Counted from the first letter of the stretch, positions 32,290-40,464 are shown. The stretch is DNA of 64,000 nt from Sphingomonas sp. (GCF_017744835.1 NZ_JAGIAM010000007.1:91413-155412), one strand, 5' to 3'. The notes: generated by a model from the letters alone, not told the origin. Program-made: numbers and translations.

Positions 32290-32898
32290 ATGCGCCGCCT
32301 GTTCCTGATGTTCTTCCTCCTGCTCGCCGCCCCCGCCGCGGCGCAGACCGCCGCCCCGGCGCCCGCGCCCAATCCGCGCGTCGCGCTGGAGACGAGCGCC
32401 GGGCGCATCGTGGTCGAGGTCTTCCAGGACAAGGCGCCGATTTCCGCGAAGAACTTCCTCCGCTACGTCGACGCCAAGCGGTTCGACGGCATCACCTTCT
32501 ACCGCACCGTGAAGGTCGCCGACCGGTTCGGCTTCGTGCAGTTTGGCGTGCAGAACGCGCCGGCCAAGATGTTCCCGCCGGTCAAGCACGAGCCGACCAG
32601 CCAGACGGGGATCAAGCATCTCGACGGCACGCTCTCGATGCCGCGTCTGGCCCCCGGCACTGCGCGCGGCGAGTTCACGATCAGCGTCGGCGACCAGCCG
32701 AGCTTCGACGCCGATCCGGCGCGGCCGGGCGACAATCTCGGCTATGCCGCCTTCGCGCGCGTGGTCGAGGGGATGGATGTCGTGCTCAAGATCTTCGACG
32801 CGCCGACCTCGCCCACCAAGACGCTGCAGGGCAGCTTCAAGGGCGAAGTGCCGGTCGCGCCGGTGAAGATCGTCACCGCGCGCCGAATCGCGCAGTAA
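32290..32898 (+). CDS. Exported cyclophilin-type peptidyl-prolyl isomerase
   Basis: A 202-residue periplasmic PPIase. ATG 32290 follows GAGG; ATG 32284 is also possible. Signal peptide MRRLFLMFFLLLAAPAAAQ. The cyclophilin core includes GRIVVEVFQDKAPISAKNFLRYV, FDGITFYRTV (catalytic Arg), GTLSMPRLAPGTARGEFTISVGD and NLGYAAFARVVEGMDVV. The usual Gln and Trp of the cyclosporin site are altered (FVQFGVQN; no Trp), as in other bacterial periplasmic forms. It would assist folding of exported proteins. Confidence 0.87.
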   Translation: MRRLFLMFFLLLAAPAAAQTAAPAPAPNPRVALETSAGRIVVEVFQDKAPISAKNFLRYVDAKRFDGITFYRTVKVADRFGFVQFGVQNAPAKMFPPVKHEPTSQTGIKHLDGTLSMPRLAPGTARGEFTISVGDQPSFDADPARPGDNLGYAAFARVVEGMDVVLKIFDAPTSPTKTLQGSFKGEVPVAPVKIVTARRIAQ

Positions 32899-33022
32899 TC
32901 CTCTCGGGAACATCTTCCCACATTGGTGCAGTCTGCCAGTCGTTTCGGCTTGCGGACTGCATTCTGCCGAATAGGATCGGCTTCGAGTCGGCGGGGGACT
33001 GCCGGTCGATGGGGGAAGCAGC

Positions 33023-33745
33023 ATGCGGAGACTGGTGGTGTCGGCGCTCGCCGGCATGCTTCTGCTCGCCGTCCCGGCGCAGGCGCAAGAGAAAGGTGCG
33101 ACTCGCCCCGGGTTCTCCGCCGGGATGCTGCGCGGGCAGAAGGTCCTGCTGTTCCGGCCCGACGTGTGGGTGGGATCGCAGTCCACCGGCGGCATGGCGG
33201 AGCCCAACGGCGACTGGACCGAGCAGGCGCGCGGCCTGCTCGAGGCCGAGCTCCGGGCCCGGCTCGCCGGATCGGCCAACCCGATCCTGCCCGAGCCCGA
33301 GCTATCCGGCGACGACGCGCTCGACCTCGCCGAGCACAAGGCGCTGTTCAATACGGTGGCGCACGCTGTCGTCACCTACCAGTTCTTCCGGGGCAATCGG
33401 CTCCCCACGCGCAAGAACAAGCCGTTCGACTGGACGCTGGGGCCAGGCGCGCGGCGCCTGTCGGAGCGCACCGGCGCCCGCTACGGCTTGTTCCTCCTCA
33501 TCCACGACGAATATGGGTCGTTCGGGCGCAAGGCGTTCCAGATCCTCGCCGCCGGGCTGGGCGCGAGCGTCAAATCGGGCGTGCATCGCGGCTATGCCGG
33601 GCTCGTCGACCTCGAAACCGGGGAATTGCTCTGGCTGAACGCCGACGAAGCGATGGGCGGCGATGTGCGCGACGCCGAGGGCATGAAGAAGCGCGTGGCG
33701 CAGCTGCTCGAGGATCTGCCCGTTCGCGCGGCACCGGCCAAATGA
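33023..33745 (+). CDS. Unknown exported protein, first gene of M48 operon
   Basis: A 240-residue protein with a signal peptide (MRRLVVSALAGMLLLAVPAQAQ). No named family recognised. The mature chain begins around GQKVLLFRPDVWVGSQSTGG, has TGARYGLFLLIHDEYGSFGRKAFQILAAGLG in the middle and ends VDLETGELLWLNADEAMGGDVRD. The last part resembles outer-membrane lipoproteins that report a computed value. It shares a 4-base ATGA overlap with the M48 protease gene, so it is probably a functional partner or substrate-handling protein. Confidence 0.65.
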   Translation: MRRLVVSALAGMLLLAVPAQAQEKGATRPGFSAGMLRGQKVLLFRPDVWVGSQSTGGMAEPNGDWTEQARGLLEAELRARLAGSANPILPEPELSGDDALDLAEHKALFNTVAHAVVTYQFFRGNRLPTRKNKPFDWTLGPGARRLSERTGARYGLFLLIHDEYGSFGRKAFQILAAGLGASVKSGVHRGYAGLVDLETGELLWLNADEAMGGDVRDAEGMKKRVAQLLEDLPVRAAPAK

Positions 33746-34923
33746 GGGGCGGCCGCCTTCACTGCGGGCTCGCGCTCGCTCTGGCGCCCTGGATCACCTG
33801 CCAGCCCGCCGTCGCGCAGAGGAGTTTCGCGCGGCCGCCCTATGCGGGCGCCTATGAGCCGCAGGGAATCGACGAGCGCGGCCTGTGGATGGAAATGGAC
33901 GAGGATGAGCGGCTCCTCCAGGCCTCGCCCTTCGTCCTGCCCGACCCCGGGCTACACGATTTCGTGCGCGGCGTCCTGTGCCGCACGGTGGGGGAGGACC
34001 GCTGCCGCGGCGTGCGGGTCTATGTGGTGAAGGACAGTTCGTTCAACGCGAGCATGGCCCCCAATGGAGTGATGTTCGTGCACACCGGCCTGCTCGCGCG
34101 GCTCCATTCGGAAGCCGAGCTGGCGACGGTGCTGGGGCACGAGTTCGGCCACTTCGAGAAAAGGCACACGCTCGCCGCCTTTCGCTCGCGGCGCACCACC
34201 GGCGATGCGCTCGCCTGGGTTGCGCTGCTCGGCGCCGTCACCCGCCGGCCCACCGGAGCGGTGATGACTGCGCTCGTCGCCGGCCATTTCCGCTTCGAGC
34301 GCAGCGAGGAAGTCGAGGCGGACCTGCTGGGCGTCCAGTTCGTCCGGGCGTCTGGCTACCCGTTGCGCGCCTCGGCCGTCTGGCAGCGGGTGATCGCAGA
34401 GGAGGATGCGCTGCGGGCGGAGCGGGGCCTGCGCAAGATCCGGCGCGAAACGCCGAGCATGATGGACACGCATCCCACCGAGCGTCAGCGGCTCGGCTAT
34501 TTCTCCAGGCTCGAGGCCGAAGTCGCCGACGCGGGCGACGAGGGAGTCGACGGCTATCGCCAGGCCACCGATCGCGTGCTCCCGGTCCTGTTCGAGAGCC
34601 TGATCAAGGGCAATGACTTCGCCGGTGCGGACTATGTCCTGCGCTCGCGCGGCGATGCGCTGGGGTGGAGCGGCGAGTTGCTCTATCTGCGCGCCGAGCT
34701 CTATCGCCAGCGCGGCCATCCGCGCGACCTGGTGACTGCGCAGGACTTGTTCGGCCAGTCGATCGCTCGGGCCGATGCGCCGCCCGAAAGCTGGCGCGGC
34801 CTCGGCCTGATCGCGATGCGGCAGGGGGCGGCTGCGGAGGGGAGGGCGGCGCTCGCCGAATATCTGCGCCGCGCGCCCCATGCGCCCGACGCGGCGGCGG
34901 TGAAGATGGTCATGGAGAATTGA
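33742..34923 (+). CDS. Exported M48-family metalloprotease with C-terminal TPR
   Basis: A 393-residue periplasmic zinc protease related to BepA/YfgC and LoiP. N-terminal hydrophobic signal (LHCGLALALAPWITCQPAVA). The HEFGH zinc motif is near residues 133-137 (ATVLGHEFGHFEKRH), the third ligand Glu is in RSEEVEADLLGVQF, and DTHPTERQRLGY is the usual MDTHP block. The C-terminal about 120 residues are TPR-like helices (LYLRAELYRQRGHPRDLVTAQDLF). Such enzymes clear misassembled outer-membrane proteins. It is the middle gene of a three-gene envelope operon. Confidence 0.87.
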   Translation: MRGGRLHCGLALALAPWITCQPAVAQRSFARPPYAGAYEPQGIDERGLWMEMDEDERLLQASPFVLPDPGLHDFVRGVLCRTVGEDRCRGVRVYVVKDSSFNASMAPNGVMFVHTGLLARLHSEAELATVLGHEFGHFEKRHTLAAFRSRRTTGDALAWVALLGAVTRRPTGAVMTALVAGHFRFERSEEVEADLLGVQFVRASGYPLRASAVWQRVIAEEDALRAERGLRKIRRETPSMMDTHPTERQRLGYFSRLEAEVADAGDEGVDGYRQATDRVLPVLFESLIKGNDFAGADYVLRSRGDALGWSGELLYLRAELYRQRGHPRDLVTAQDLFGQSIARADAPPESWRGLGLIAMRQGAAAEGRAALAEYLRRAPHAPDAAAVKMVMEN

Positions 34924-34924
34924 T

Positions 34925-35524
34925 GTGAGGCTTCGATCCAGGCGCATCGGCGCGCTCATCGGCTTCGTCGCGCTCGCCGGCGTTTCGGGGCCCGCGCTCG
35001 CCGGATGGAAGCTGATCCCCGCCGGCAAGCCACTGGCCGTGGACGCCGTGACGATCACGCCGAAGAGCGACTGGAACCGCGCGTCCGCGCGGCCGGGCAA
35101 GCGCGCGGTCGCGCTCACCCACGACGGATTCGATCTCGACCGGCTCGAGATATTTTCCGGGATCGGCTCCGGCGAGCCCCTGTATCGCGAGCGCAGCCGC
35201 AGGCGGAACCCGATGCCAAAGTTCCGCAGCGGCATGCTGCCGACCGACCTGGCCGATCTTTTCGAGCGCAGCTTCCGCGTGGCGAACAACCTCACCGACT
35301 TCACCGTCGAGAGCGTCACGCCCGCCGACTTCGGCGGACATCGCGGCATCGCGCTGCGCTACAGCTTCAGCCTGCCCGAAGACAGGCTGGTGCGGCAGGG
35401 CGTGGCGCGCCTCGTGATCGTCAGGGGCAAGCTCTATGCCGCCAACTTCCACGCGCCGCGGCTGCACTATTTCCCCTCGCGCCTTGCCGAGGTGCAGGCG
35501 ACGCTGGACGGCGCACGCTTTTAG
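34925..35524 (+). CDS. Unknown exported protein, third gene of M48 operon
   Basis: A 199-residue protein from GTG 34925, one base after the M48 stop. N-terminal signal or anchor (RIGALIGFVALAGVSGPALA) then a compact domain: PLAVDAVTITPKSDWNR, THDGFDLDRLEIFSGIGSGEPL, and a C-terminal beta part (RGIALRYSFSLPEDRLVRQGVARLVIVRGKLYAANFH). It looks like a lipoprotein-type or alpha/beta sandwich periplasmic protein. No function can be named. It probably works with the M48 protease in envelope maintenance. Confidence 0.65.
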   Translation: MRLRSRRIGALIGFVALAGVSGPALAGWKLIPAGKPLAVDAVTITPKSDWNRASARPGKRAVALTHDGFDLDRLEIFSGIGSGEPLYRERSRRRNPMPKFRSGMLPTDLADLFERSFRVANNLTDFTVESVTPADFGGHRGIALRYSFSLPEDRLVRQGVARLVIVRGKLYAANFHAPRLHYFPSRLAEVQATLDGARF

Positions 35525-35530
35525 CGGCCG

Positions 35531-35749
35531 CTATTGCTGCGTGCGGTCCTGGTTCTTCACTTCGCCCGCAGTGCCGCCGACGCCGTCGTGCACGCCCGTC
35601 GGCTCGAGCGGGGAGGTGTTGCCGCCGCCCTTTGCACGCTCGGCCTCGTCAGCGCGGGATTCGACTGCCTGCTGGATGTCGGGCCGGGGATCGTCTTCCT
35701 CGCCGGTGACGGGCGCGCGAAGCTCGGCGTCGCTCTTGGTGTCGGCCAT
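35531..35749 (-). CDS. Small acidic hydrophilic protein, 72 aa
   Basis: ATG 35749 is chosen by the GGAGAAG six bases upstream. The product is highly hydrophilic and disordered-looking (MADTKSDAELRAPVTGEEDD, GGGNTSPLEPTGVHDGVGG), with no hydrophobic core, so it is unlikely to be an enzyme. It is in line with the Pro-rich small protein upstream (16-base gap). It could be a stress-related intrinsically disordered protein. No family recognised. Confidence 0.55.
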   Translation of the reverse strand: MADTKSDAELRAPVTGEEDDPRPDIQQAVESRADEAERAKGGGNTSPLEPTGVHDGVGGTAGEVKNQDRTQQ

Positions 35750-35765
35750 GAATATCTTCTCCAAG

Positions 35766-35957
35766 TCAGGCGAGCGGCTGCCCGGGCGCAGTGCCCGGAT
35801 CGCCGCCGGGATTGGGCGCGGGCACGTCGATGTCGGGTCCCGGCGGCGTCAGTTCGGGCGGGGGCGCCACCGGCTGCCCGGGCTGCGAAGGCTGGGCCGG
35901 CGCAGGCACCGGGCTCTCGGGCGGAGGGGTGGTCGGGATCGGCGGTTCGACGGGCAT
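35766..35957 (-). CDS. Small proline-rich protein, 63 aa
   Basis: ATG 35957 follows AAGGAGAG at about 7 bases. The protein is almost entirely Pro, Ala, Gly, Glu and Asp (MPVEPPIPTTPPPESPVPAP and onward), hence disordered. It has no signal peptide or membrane segment. Extension upstream toward 36200 would run through the tRNA-Leu and is not real. An EcfG-like promoter (CGTT at about -25 from the start codon) may control it and the acidic protein that follows. Confidence 0.5.
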   Translation of the reverse strand: MPVEPPIPTTPPPESPVPAPAQPSQPGQPVAPPPELTPPGPDIDVPAPNPGGDPGTAPGQPLA

Positions 35958-35981
35958 CGGGGCTCTCCTTGTCCCGTCCTC

Positions 35982-36007
35982 AACGCCTCGCTTGGGCCCC
36001 AAGTTGC
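35982..36007 (-). promoter_or_regulatory. Possible EcfG-type (general stress) promoter
   Basis: On the minus strand GCAAC (36007-36003), a 17-base spacer and CGTT (35985-35982) resemble the alphaproteobacterial EcfG consensus GGAAC-N16/17-CGTT with one mismatch. It lies 25 bases before the Pro-rich protein start. This is a weak match from one site. Confidence 0.25.
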
Positions 36008-36066
36008 TTCGCGGCTTGCCCCCGGTCCCACGGCTGCTATAGAGCCCGCCGACCGGCGGTGCCCCT

Positions 36067-36151
36067 GCGGGCGTGGCGGAACTGGTAGACGCGCCAGATT
36101 TAGGTTCTGGTATCGAGAGGTGTGGGGGTTCGAGTCCCTCCGCCCGCACCA
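36067..36151 (+). tRNA. tRNA-Leu (anticodon UAG)
   Basis: Acceptor arms GCGGGCG (36067-36073) and CGCCCGC (36141-36147) pair perfectly, followed by discriminator A and encoded CCA. The anticodon stem CCAGA/TCTGG encloses the loop TTTAGGT, giving anticodon TAG (UAG), which reads CUA and other CUN leucine codons. A TATCGAGAGG variable arm and GGTTCGAGTCC T arm fit the class II Leu tRNA. Confidence 0.95.
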
Positions 36152-36217
36152 GCATCGCCGCTCGTGTGCCCGTATCACCGGAGCCGCGACTCCTTTTCAC
36201 TTTGGAAGCCTGAACGA

Positions 36218-37840
36218 ATGCAGACTGTCGAGACGTTGAACGAGGGCCTCAAGCGCGCCTACACGCTCAAGATCACTGCCAAGGACATCGACTCGAAGGT
36301 CGATGCCGAAGTGAAGCGCGTTGCGCCGCAGGTCCGGATGCCCGGCTTCCGCCCCGGCAAGGTGCCGACCAACCTGATCCGCAAGATGCACGGCGAGGCG
36401 CTGGCGCAGGACGCGCTCAACAGCTCGATCCAGGAAGGCGTGCAGAAGCTCATCGCCGAGCACAAGCTGCGCCCTGCGATGCAGCCGTCGGTGAGCCTCG
36501 AGGGCGAATATGCCGCCGGCGGCGACGCCGAGGTCAAGGTCGAGCTCGAAGTGCTCCCTGACGTGCCGGCGCCCTCGATCGACGGCCTCAAGCTCGAGCG
36601 CCTGACCGTTCCGGTCACCGACGAGCAGCTCGACGAGCAGCTCCAGCAGCTCGCCAGCGGCCAGAAGGCCTGGGAAGACGCCCCCGCCAAGCACAAGGCG
36701 GCGACCGGCGACCAGGTGACGATGGACTTCGTCGGCAAGACCGCCGACGGCGTAGCCTTCGAGGGCGGCACCGGCGAGGGCATGTCGGTCGAGATCGGCT
36801 CGGGCCGCCTGATCCCGGGTTTCGAGGACCAGCTCGTCGGCGTGAAGACCGGCGACGAGAAGCAGATCAGCGTCACCTTCCCGGAGGATTACGGCGCCAA
36901 GGACCTCGCGGGCCAGCCCGCGACCTTCGATCTCAAGATCACCGCGGTGAAGACCGCGGGCGAGACCAAGATCGACGACGATTTCGCCAAGCAGCTCGGC
37001 CTGCAGGACCTCGAGCAGCTCAAGGGCCTGCTCAAGGGCCAGATCGAGCAGCAGCTGAACGGCCTGACCCGCACCTATATGAAGCGCAAGCTGCTCGACC
37101 AGCTCGCCGCGGGCCACGATTTCCCGGTTCCGCCGTCGATGGTCGACGCCGAGTTCCAGCAGATCTGGCACCAGCTTCAGCACGAGGCGGAGCATGAGGC
37201 CGATCCGGCTGCCGCCAAGGCCGAGCTCGAGGCCGAGCGCGACGATTACTTCAAGATCGCCGAGCGCCGCGTGCGCCTGGGCCTGCTCCTCTCGGAGATC
37301 GGCACCGCCAACGGCGTCGAGGTGACTCAGCAGGAAATGAACCGGCTGATCGCCCAGGCGGCGTCGCAGTACGGCCCCGAGGATCGCCAGCGCTTCATCC
37401 AGTACGTCCAGCAGGAGCCGATGGCTGCCGCGCAGCTCCGCGCCCCGCTGTTCGAGGACAAGGTCGTCGACTTCCTCTTCGAGAAGGCCGAGATCAGCGA
37501 CCGCGAAGTGACGCGTGAGGAGCTGGAAGCCGCGATCGAGTCCGACGAGGGCTTCGACACCGGCACGCACCACCACGACCACGACAACCACAAGCCGCGC
37601 AAGAAGGGCGCCGCCAAGGCGAAGGCCGAGGACGCCGGCGAGGCTCCGGCGAAGAAGCCGGCCGCCAAGAAGAAGGCCGAGAAGGCCGAAGCCGCTCCCG
37701 CCGAGGAGCTGGTCGAGGCCGAGCCGGTGAAGAAGGCTGCCACCAAGAAGGCGCCGGCCAAGAAGGCCGAAGCCGCGGAAGGCGAGGCGCCTGCCAAGCC
37801 CGCCGCCAAGAAGGCCCCGGCCAAGAAGAAGGCCGACTAA
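36218..37840 (+). CDS. tig: Trigger factor, with long basic C-terminal tail
   Basis: A ribosome-bound chaperone and peptidyl-prolyl isomerase. ATG 36218 has GGAAG upstream. The N-terminal ribosome-binding domain carries GFRPGKVP (about 43-50), the FKBP domain (about 155-245) has VTMDFVGKTADGVAFEGG and GLIPGFEDQL-like GRLIPGFEDQLVG, and the C-terminal chaperone arms run to about 440. Unusually, it continues to 540 residues with HHHDHDNHK near 452 and a tail of about 90 residues rich in Lys/Ala/Glu with repeated KKPAAKKK/AKKAPAKK blocks like a histone H1 tail. A strong terminator follows. Confidence 0.95.
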   Translation: MQTVETLNEGLKRAYTLKITAKDIDSKVDAEVKRVAPQVRMPGFRPGKVPTNLIRKMHGEALAQDALNSSIQEGVQKLIAEHKLRPAMQPSVSLEGEYAAGGDAEVKVELEVLPDVPAPSIDGLKLERLTVPVTDEQLDEQLQQLASGQKAWEDAPAKHKAATGDQVTMDFVGKTADGVAFEGGTGEGMSVEIGSGRLIPGFEDQLVGVKTGDEKQISVTFPEDYGAKDLAGQPATFDLKITAVKTAGETKIDDDFAKQLGLQDLEQLKGLLKGQIEQQLNGLTRTYMKRKLLDQLAAGHDFPVPPSMVDAEFQQIWHQLQHEAEHEADPAAAKAELEAERDDYFKIAERRVRLGLLLSEIGTANGVEVTQQEMNRLIAQAASQYGPEDRQRFIQYVQQEPMAAAQLRAPLFEDKVVDFLFEKAEISDREVTREELEAAIESDEGFDTGTHHHDHDNHKPRKKGAAKAKAEDAGEAPAKKPAAKKKAEKAEAAPAEELVEAEPVKKAATKKAPAKKAEAAEGEAPAKPAAKKAPAKKKAD

Positions 37841-37866
37841 GCCCTCAGGCTTCGCATCGAACATCA

Positions 37867-37904
37867 GGCCCGCCGTTCCACCCGGAACGGCGGGCCTTTT
37901 GTTT
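37867..37904 (+). terminator. Rho-independent terminator of tig
   Basis: A 13-bp perfect stem (GGCCCGCCGTTCC at 37867-37879 with GGAACGGCGGGCC at 37884-37896), ACCC loop and TTTTGTTT run make a classical terminator 26 bases after the tig stop codon. Confidence 0.93.
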
Positions 37905-37977
37905 GTGGCGGGTGCTTCGGTCTCCGGCACTCCTTTAATCCACCCCCTGGCGGGGAGGATTGGGGAAAGAGTCCGAC

Positions 37978-38877
37978 CTAGAGCATCGCGTGCGCGCGCA
38001 CCGGGAAGGTGCCCATCTCGCTGATCTTGGGCGGGACCGCCCAGAAGCGGAAGCCGTCGACGGGCAGCGCGGCGAGGTTGGTGAGATGCTCGACGATCGG
38101 GATGCCGGCGGCCAGCAGGATGCTGTGCACCGGTCGCTCGCCGCCCGAGACGTCGTCGATGTTGAACGAGTCGATCCCGACGAGCAGCGCGCCCTTGTCG
38201 CGCAGCCAGGTCGCCGCGGCGGCGGTGAGGAAGGGGTGATCCTCGAAATACTGGTCGGTGCGCCAGTGCCGGTCCCATCCGGTCTGCACCAGCACCGCGC
38301 GGCCGGCGACGTCGCTCGCGGCGAAGCTCGTCCAGTCGATCGCGCGCGACGCGGCGCCTTCCACCCGGACGACCACCGCGGGAACGCCGCTGACGCGGTC
38401 GAGCGCAAGCCCGGCCAGGTCATGACCGTCGGGGTAGCGGTGGTATGGCGTGTCGAGATAGGTGCCGGTGTTCCCCACCATCTCGATCCGGCCGATCTGG
38501 AACTCGGTTCCCGGCGCATAGAGCGCGCGCGATTTCTCGCGGGAGAGATGATCGCAGAGGAGCGGCGCGGGGAGCCCCTTATAGGTGATCATCCCGTCCT
38601 CGATCGTGTGGCTGAGGTCGACATAGCGCGCGGCGTCGGGCGCGGATTCGCCCGCCTCCGCGCTGGCCGCGCGCTTGTGGCGCTCCTCGATGATGCGCTT
38701 GTTGAGGATACGCACTTCGGCGACCATCAGCAGCCGCAGGTCGGCGATGACATGGGCTGCGAGCGCCTCGTCCGAGATCTGGTCGCCCTCGATGTCGAGG
38801 CGGAAGTCCTGGCCCTGGATGCCGCCCCCGTTCGAGAAATCGACTTCGAAATCGAAGCACACACGCTTGTCGCTCAT
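37978..38877 (-). CDS. Cyclase-family protein (kynurenine-formamidase-like) with N-terminal extension
   Basis: A 299-residue protein. Residues about 86-299 match the cyclase/KynB family: YVDLSHTIEDGMITYKGLPAP, then GNTGTYLDTPYHRYPDG, GIDSFNIDDV and a C-terminal VPPKISEMGTFPVR. The usual metal motif HxGTHxDxPxH reads NTGTYLDTPYH, so two of four His ligands are replaced (Asn, Tyr) while Asp and the last His remain. The first about 85 residues (CFDFEVDFSNGGGIQGQDFR, NKRIIEERHKR) are an unrelated extra domain. The gene is coupled to a CGNR zinc-finger regulator by 4-base overlap. Reaction unknown. Confidence 0.78.
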   Translation of the reverse strand: MSDKRVCFDFEVDFSNGGGIQGQDFRLDIEGDQISDEALAAHVIADLRLLMVAEVRILNKRIIEERHKRAASAEAGESAPDAARYVDLSHTIEDGMITYKGLPAPLLCDHLSREKSRALYAPGTEFQIGRIEMVGNTGTYLDTPYHRYPDGHDLAGLALDRVSGVPAVVVRVEGAASRAIDWTSFAASDVAGRAVLVQTGWDRHWRTDQYFEDHPFLTAAAATWLRDKGALLVGIDSFNIDDVSGGERPVHSILLAAGIPIVEHLTNLAALPVDGFRFWAVPPKISEMGTFPVRAHAML

Positions 38878-39431
38878 ATCGGATCACCTTTCTTCTTGCG
38901 GCTTCTGAAGCTGCGGACCTTGGCGAGATTGCCGCACCCGGCGGACGAGGAGCACCAGCGCCGGCGCCCAGGGCGGGACCGGTCGACGAAGACCATGTTG
39001 CAGCCGGGGCAGGTGCGCAGGCGGTCGCGATAGGGGGGCGTCAGCAGCCCGATCGCGTCCGCGGCCAGCAGCGACAGCGCCGCTTCCGCAGGATCGGCGG
39101 CCTGGAGCACCATCGCGCCGTCGATGAGCTGGGGGCGGAAGCCGGGAAATGCGGCGACCCGGTTGATCGCGTCGACGTCCTCGGGGGACGGCGCGGTGTT
39201 CGCAATCGCGGCGGTCGCGGAGCGGAAGATCGCCTCGCGGAGCACCCGCGCCTGATCGAGCTGCGCGACGCTGACTTCCGGCGCCTCGGGCAGCAGGCCG
39301 GCGCGGACCAGCCAGTCGGCCAGGACCGCGGGATCCGTCAGCAGCTCTGCCGATGTCCTGCCGCGCGCGGCGACCGTGTCGACCAGGTCGAGGGCAGGGG
39401 AGCCTGCCGCGAATTCCAGCGGTCTCGTCAT
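38874..39431 (-). CDS. ABATE/CGNR zinc-finger domain regulator
   Basis: A 185-residue predicted regulator. ATG 39431 begins MTRPLEFAAGSPALDLVDTV, the start of the ABATE domain, whose stress-response-linked N-terminal fold occupies about residues 1-130. The C-terminus is a CGNR zinc finger: RTCPGCNMVFVDRSRPGRRR, CSSSAGCGNLAKVRSFRSR. Such proteins are putative transcription factors. It overlaps the cyclase gene by the 4-base ATGA, so it likely controls the cyclase it is co-transcribed with. It is divergent from the glycosyltransferase gene. Confidence 0.85.
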   Translation of the reverse strand: MTRPLEFAAGSPALDLVDTVAARGRTSAELLTDPAVLADWLVRAGLLPEAPEVSVAQLDQARVLREAIFRSATAAIANTAPSPEDVDAINRVAAFPGFRPQLIDGAMVLQAADPAEAALSLLAADAIGLLTPPYRDRLRTCPGCNMVFVDRSRPGRRRWCSSSAGCGNLAKVRSFRSRKKKGDPI

Positions 39432-39528
39432 GCTGTAACCTGTAATACCGGTGTACGGCTGGCGCAAGGCGTCAGGAACGTCCCGAAAAATTATCGAACT
39501 CGTATCGTTTCGGCTCTATGGCGTGCGC

Positions 39529-40464
39529 ATGACCGAACCGCGCATCGCCGTACTCCTGCCCTGCTACAACGAGGAAACCGCGATCGCGCAGACCATCGCG
39601 GGCTTCCGCGCCGCGCTGCCGACCGCGACGATCTACGTCTATGACAACAACAGCCGCGACCGCACGATCGAAGTCGCCCGCGAAGCCGGCGCGGTGGTCC
39701 GCAGCGAGCGGATGCAGGGCAAGGGCAACGTCGTGCGCCGCATGTTCGCCGACGTCGATGCCGACGTCTATGTGATGGCCGATGGCGACGCGACCTATGA
39801 CGCGAGCGTCGCGCCGCTGATGGTCGATCACCTGGTGCGCGAGGGGCTCGACATGGTCGTCGGCACGCGCGTCCACGAGGCCGCCGACGCCTATCGCCGC
39901 GGCCATGTGCTCGGCAACCGCGCGATGACCGGGCTGCTCGCCGGGCTGTTCGGACGCAGCTTCACCGACATCTTCTCGGGCTACCGAGTCTTCTCGCGCC
40001 GCTTCGTGAAGAGCTTCCCGGTGCTCTCGGCCGGCTTCGAGATCGAGACCGAGATCAGCGTCCATGCGCTCGAGCTCAAGATGCCGGTGGGCGAGATCGA
40101 GACGCGCTATTTCGCGCGGCCCGAGGGGTCGACCTCGAAGCTCAGCACCTATCGCGACGGCTTTCGCATCGCCTACACCATCGCCACGCTCTATCGGATC
40201 GAGCGGCCGATCCTGTTCTTCGGCGTGGCGGGTGCGGCGCTGTTGCTGCTCGCGGTGATCCTCTCGATCCCGCTGGCGATCACCTATCTCCAGACCGGGC
40301 TGGTCCCGCGCCTGCCTACGGCGATCCTCGCCACCGGGCTGGTGATCGTCGCCTTCCTCAACTTCTTCTCGGGGCTCATCCTCGACACGGTCGTGCGCGG
40401 CCGGCGCGAGATGCGGCGCCTCGCCTATCTGGCGATCCCGGGGCCTTTCGCCACCTCGGCGTAG
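39529..40464 (+). CDS. GT2 family glycosyltransferase (polyprenyl-phosphate sugar transferase-like)
   Basis: A 311-residue membrane-associated glycosyltransferase. ATG 39529 begins MTEPRIAVLLPCYNEETAIA, the GT-A fold. DNNSRDRT (about 46-53), MADGDATYD (the DxD-type metal motif, about 86-94) and DIFSGYRVFSRRFV match the DPM1/ArnC-like subgroup. Two C-terminal helices (ILFFGVAGAALLLLAVILSI and PTAILATGLVIVAFLNFFSG) anchor it. It would charge a polyprenyl phosphate with a sugar, e.g. for a flipped donor. Its 3' end overlaps the convergent PMT-like gene by 40 bases. Confidence 0.85.
   Translation: MTEPRIAVLLPCYNEETAIAQTIAGFRAALPTATIYVYDNNSRDRTIEVAREAGAVVRSERMQGKGNVVRRMFADVDADVYVMADGDATYDASVAPLMVDHLVREGLDMVVGTRVHEAADAYRRGHVLGNRAMTGLLAGLFGRSFTDIFSGYRVFSRRFVKSFPVLSAGFEIETEISVHALELKMPVGEIETRYFARPEGSTSKLSTYRDGFRIAYTIATLYRIERPILFFGVAGAALLLLAVILSIPLAITYLQTGLVPRLPTAILATGLVIVAFLNFFSGLILDTVVRGRREMRRLAYLAIPGPFATSA

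Noticed and set aside
35766..36200. Extension of the Pro-rich small protein to a start near 36200
   Set aside because: It would include the complement of tRNA-Leu; ATG 35957 has its own ribosome-binding site.
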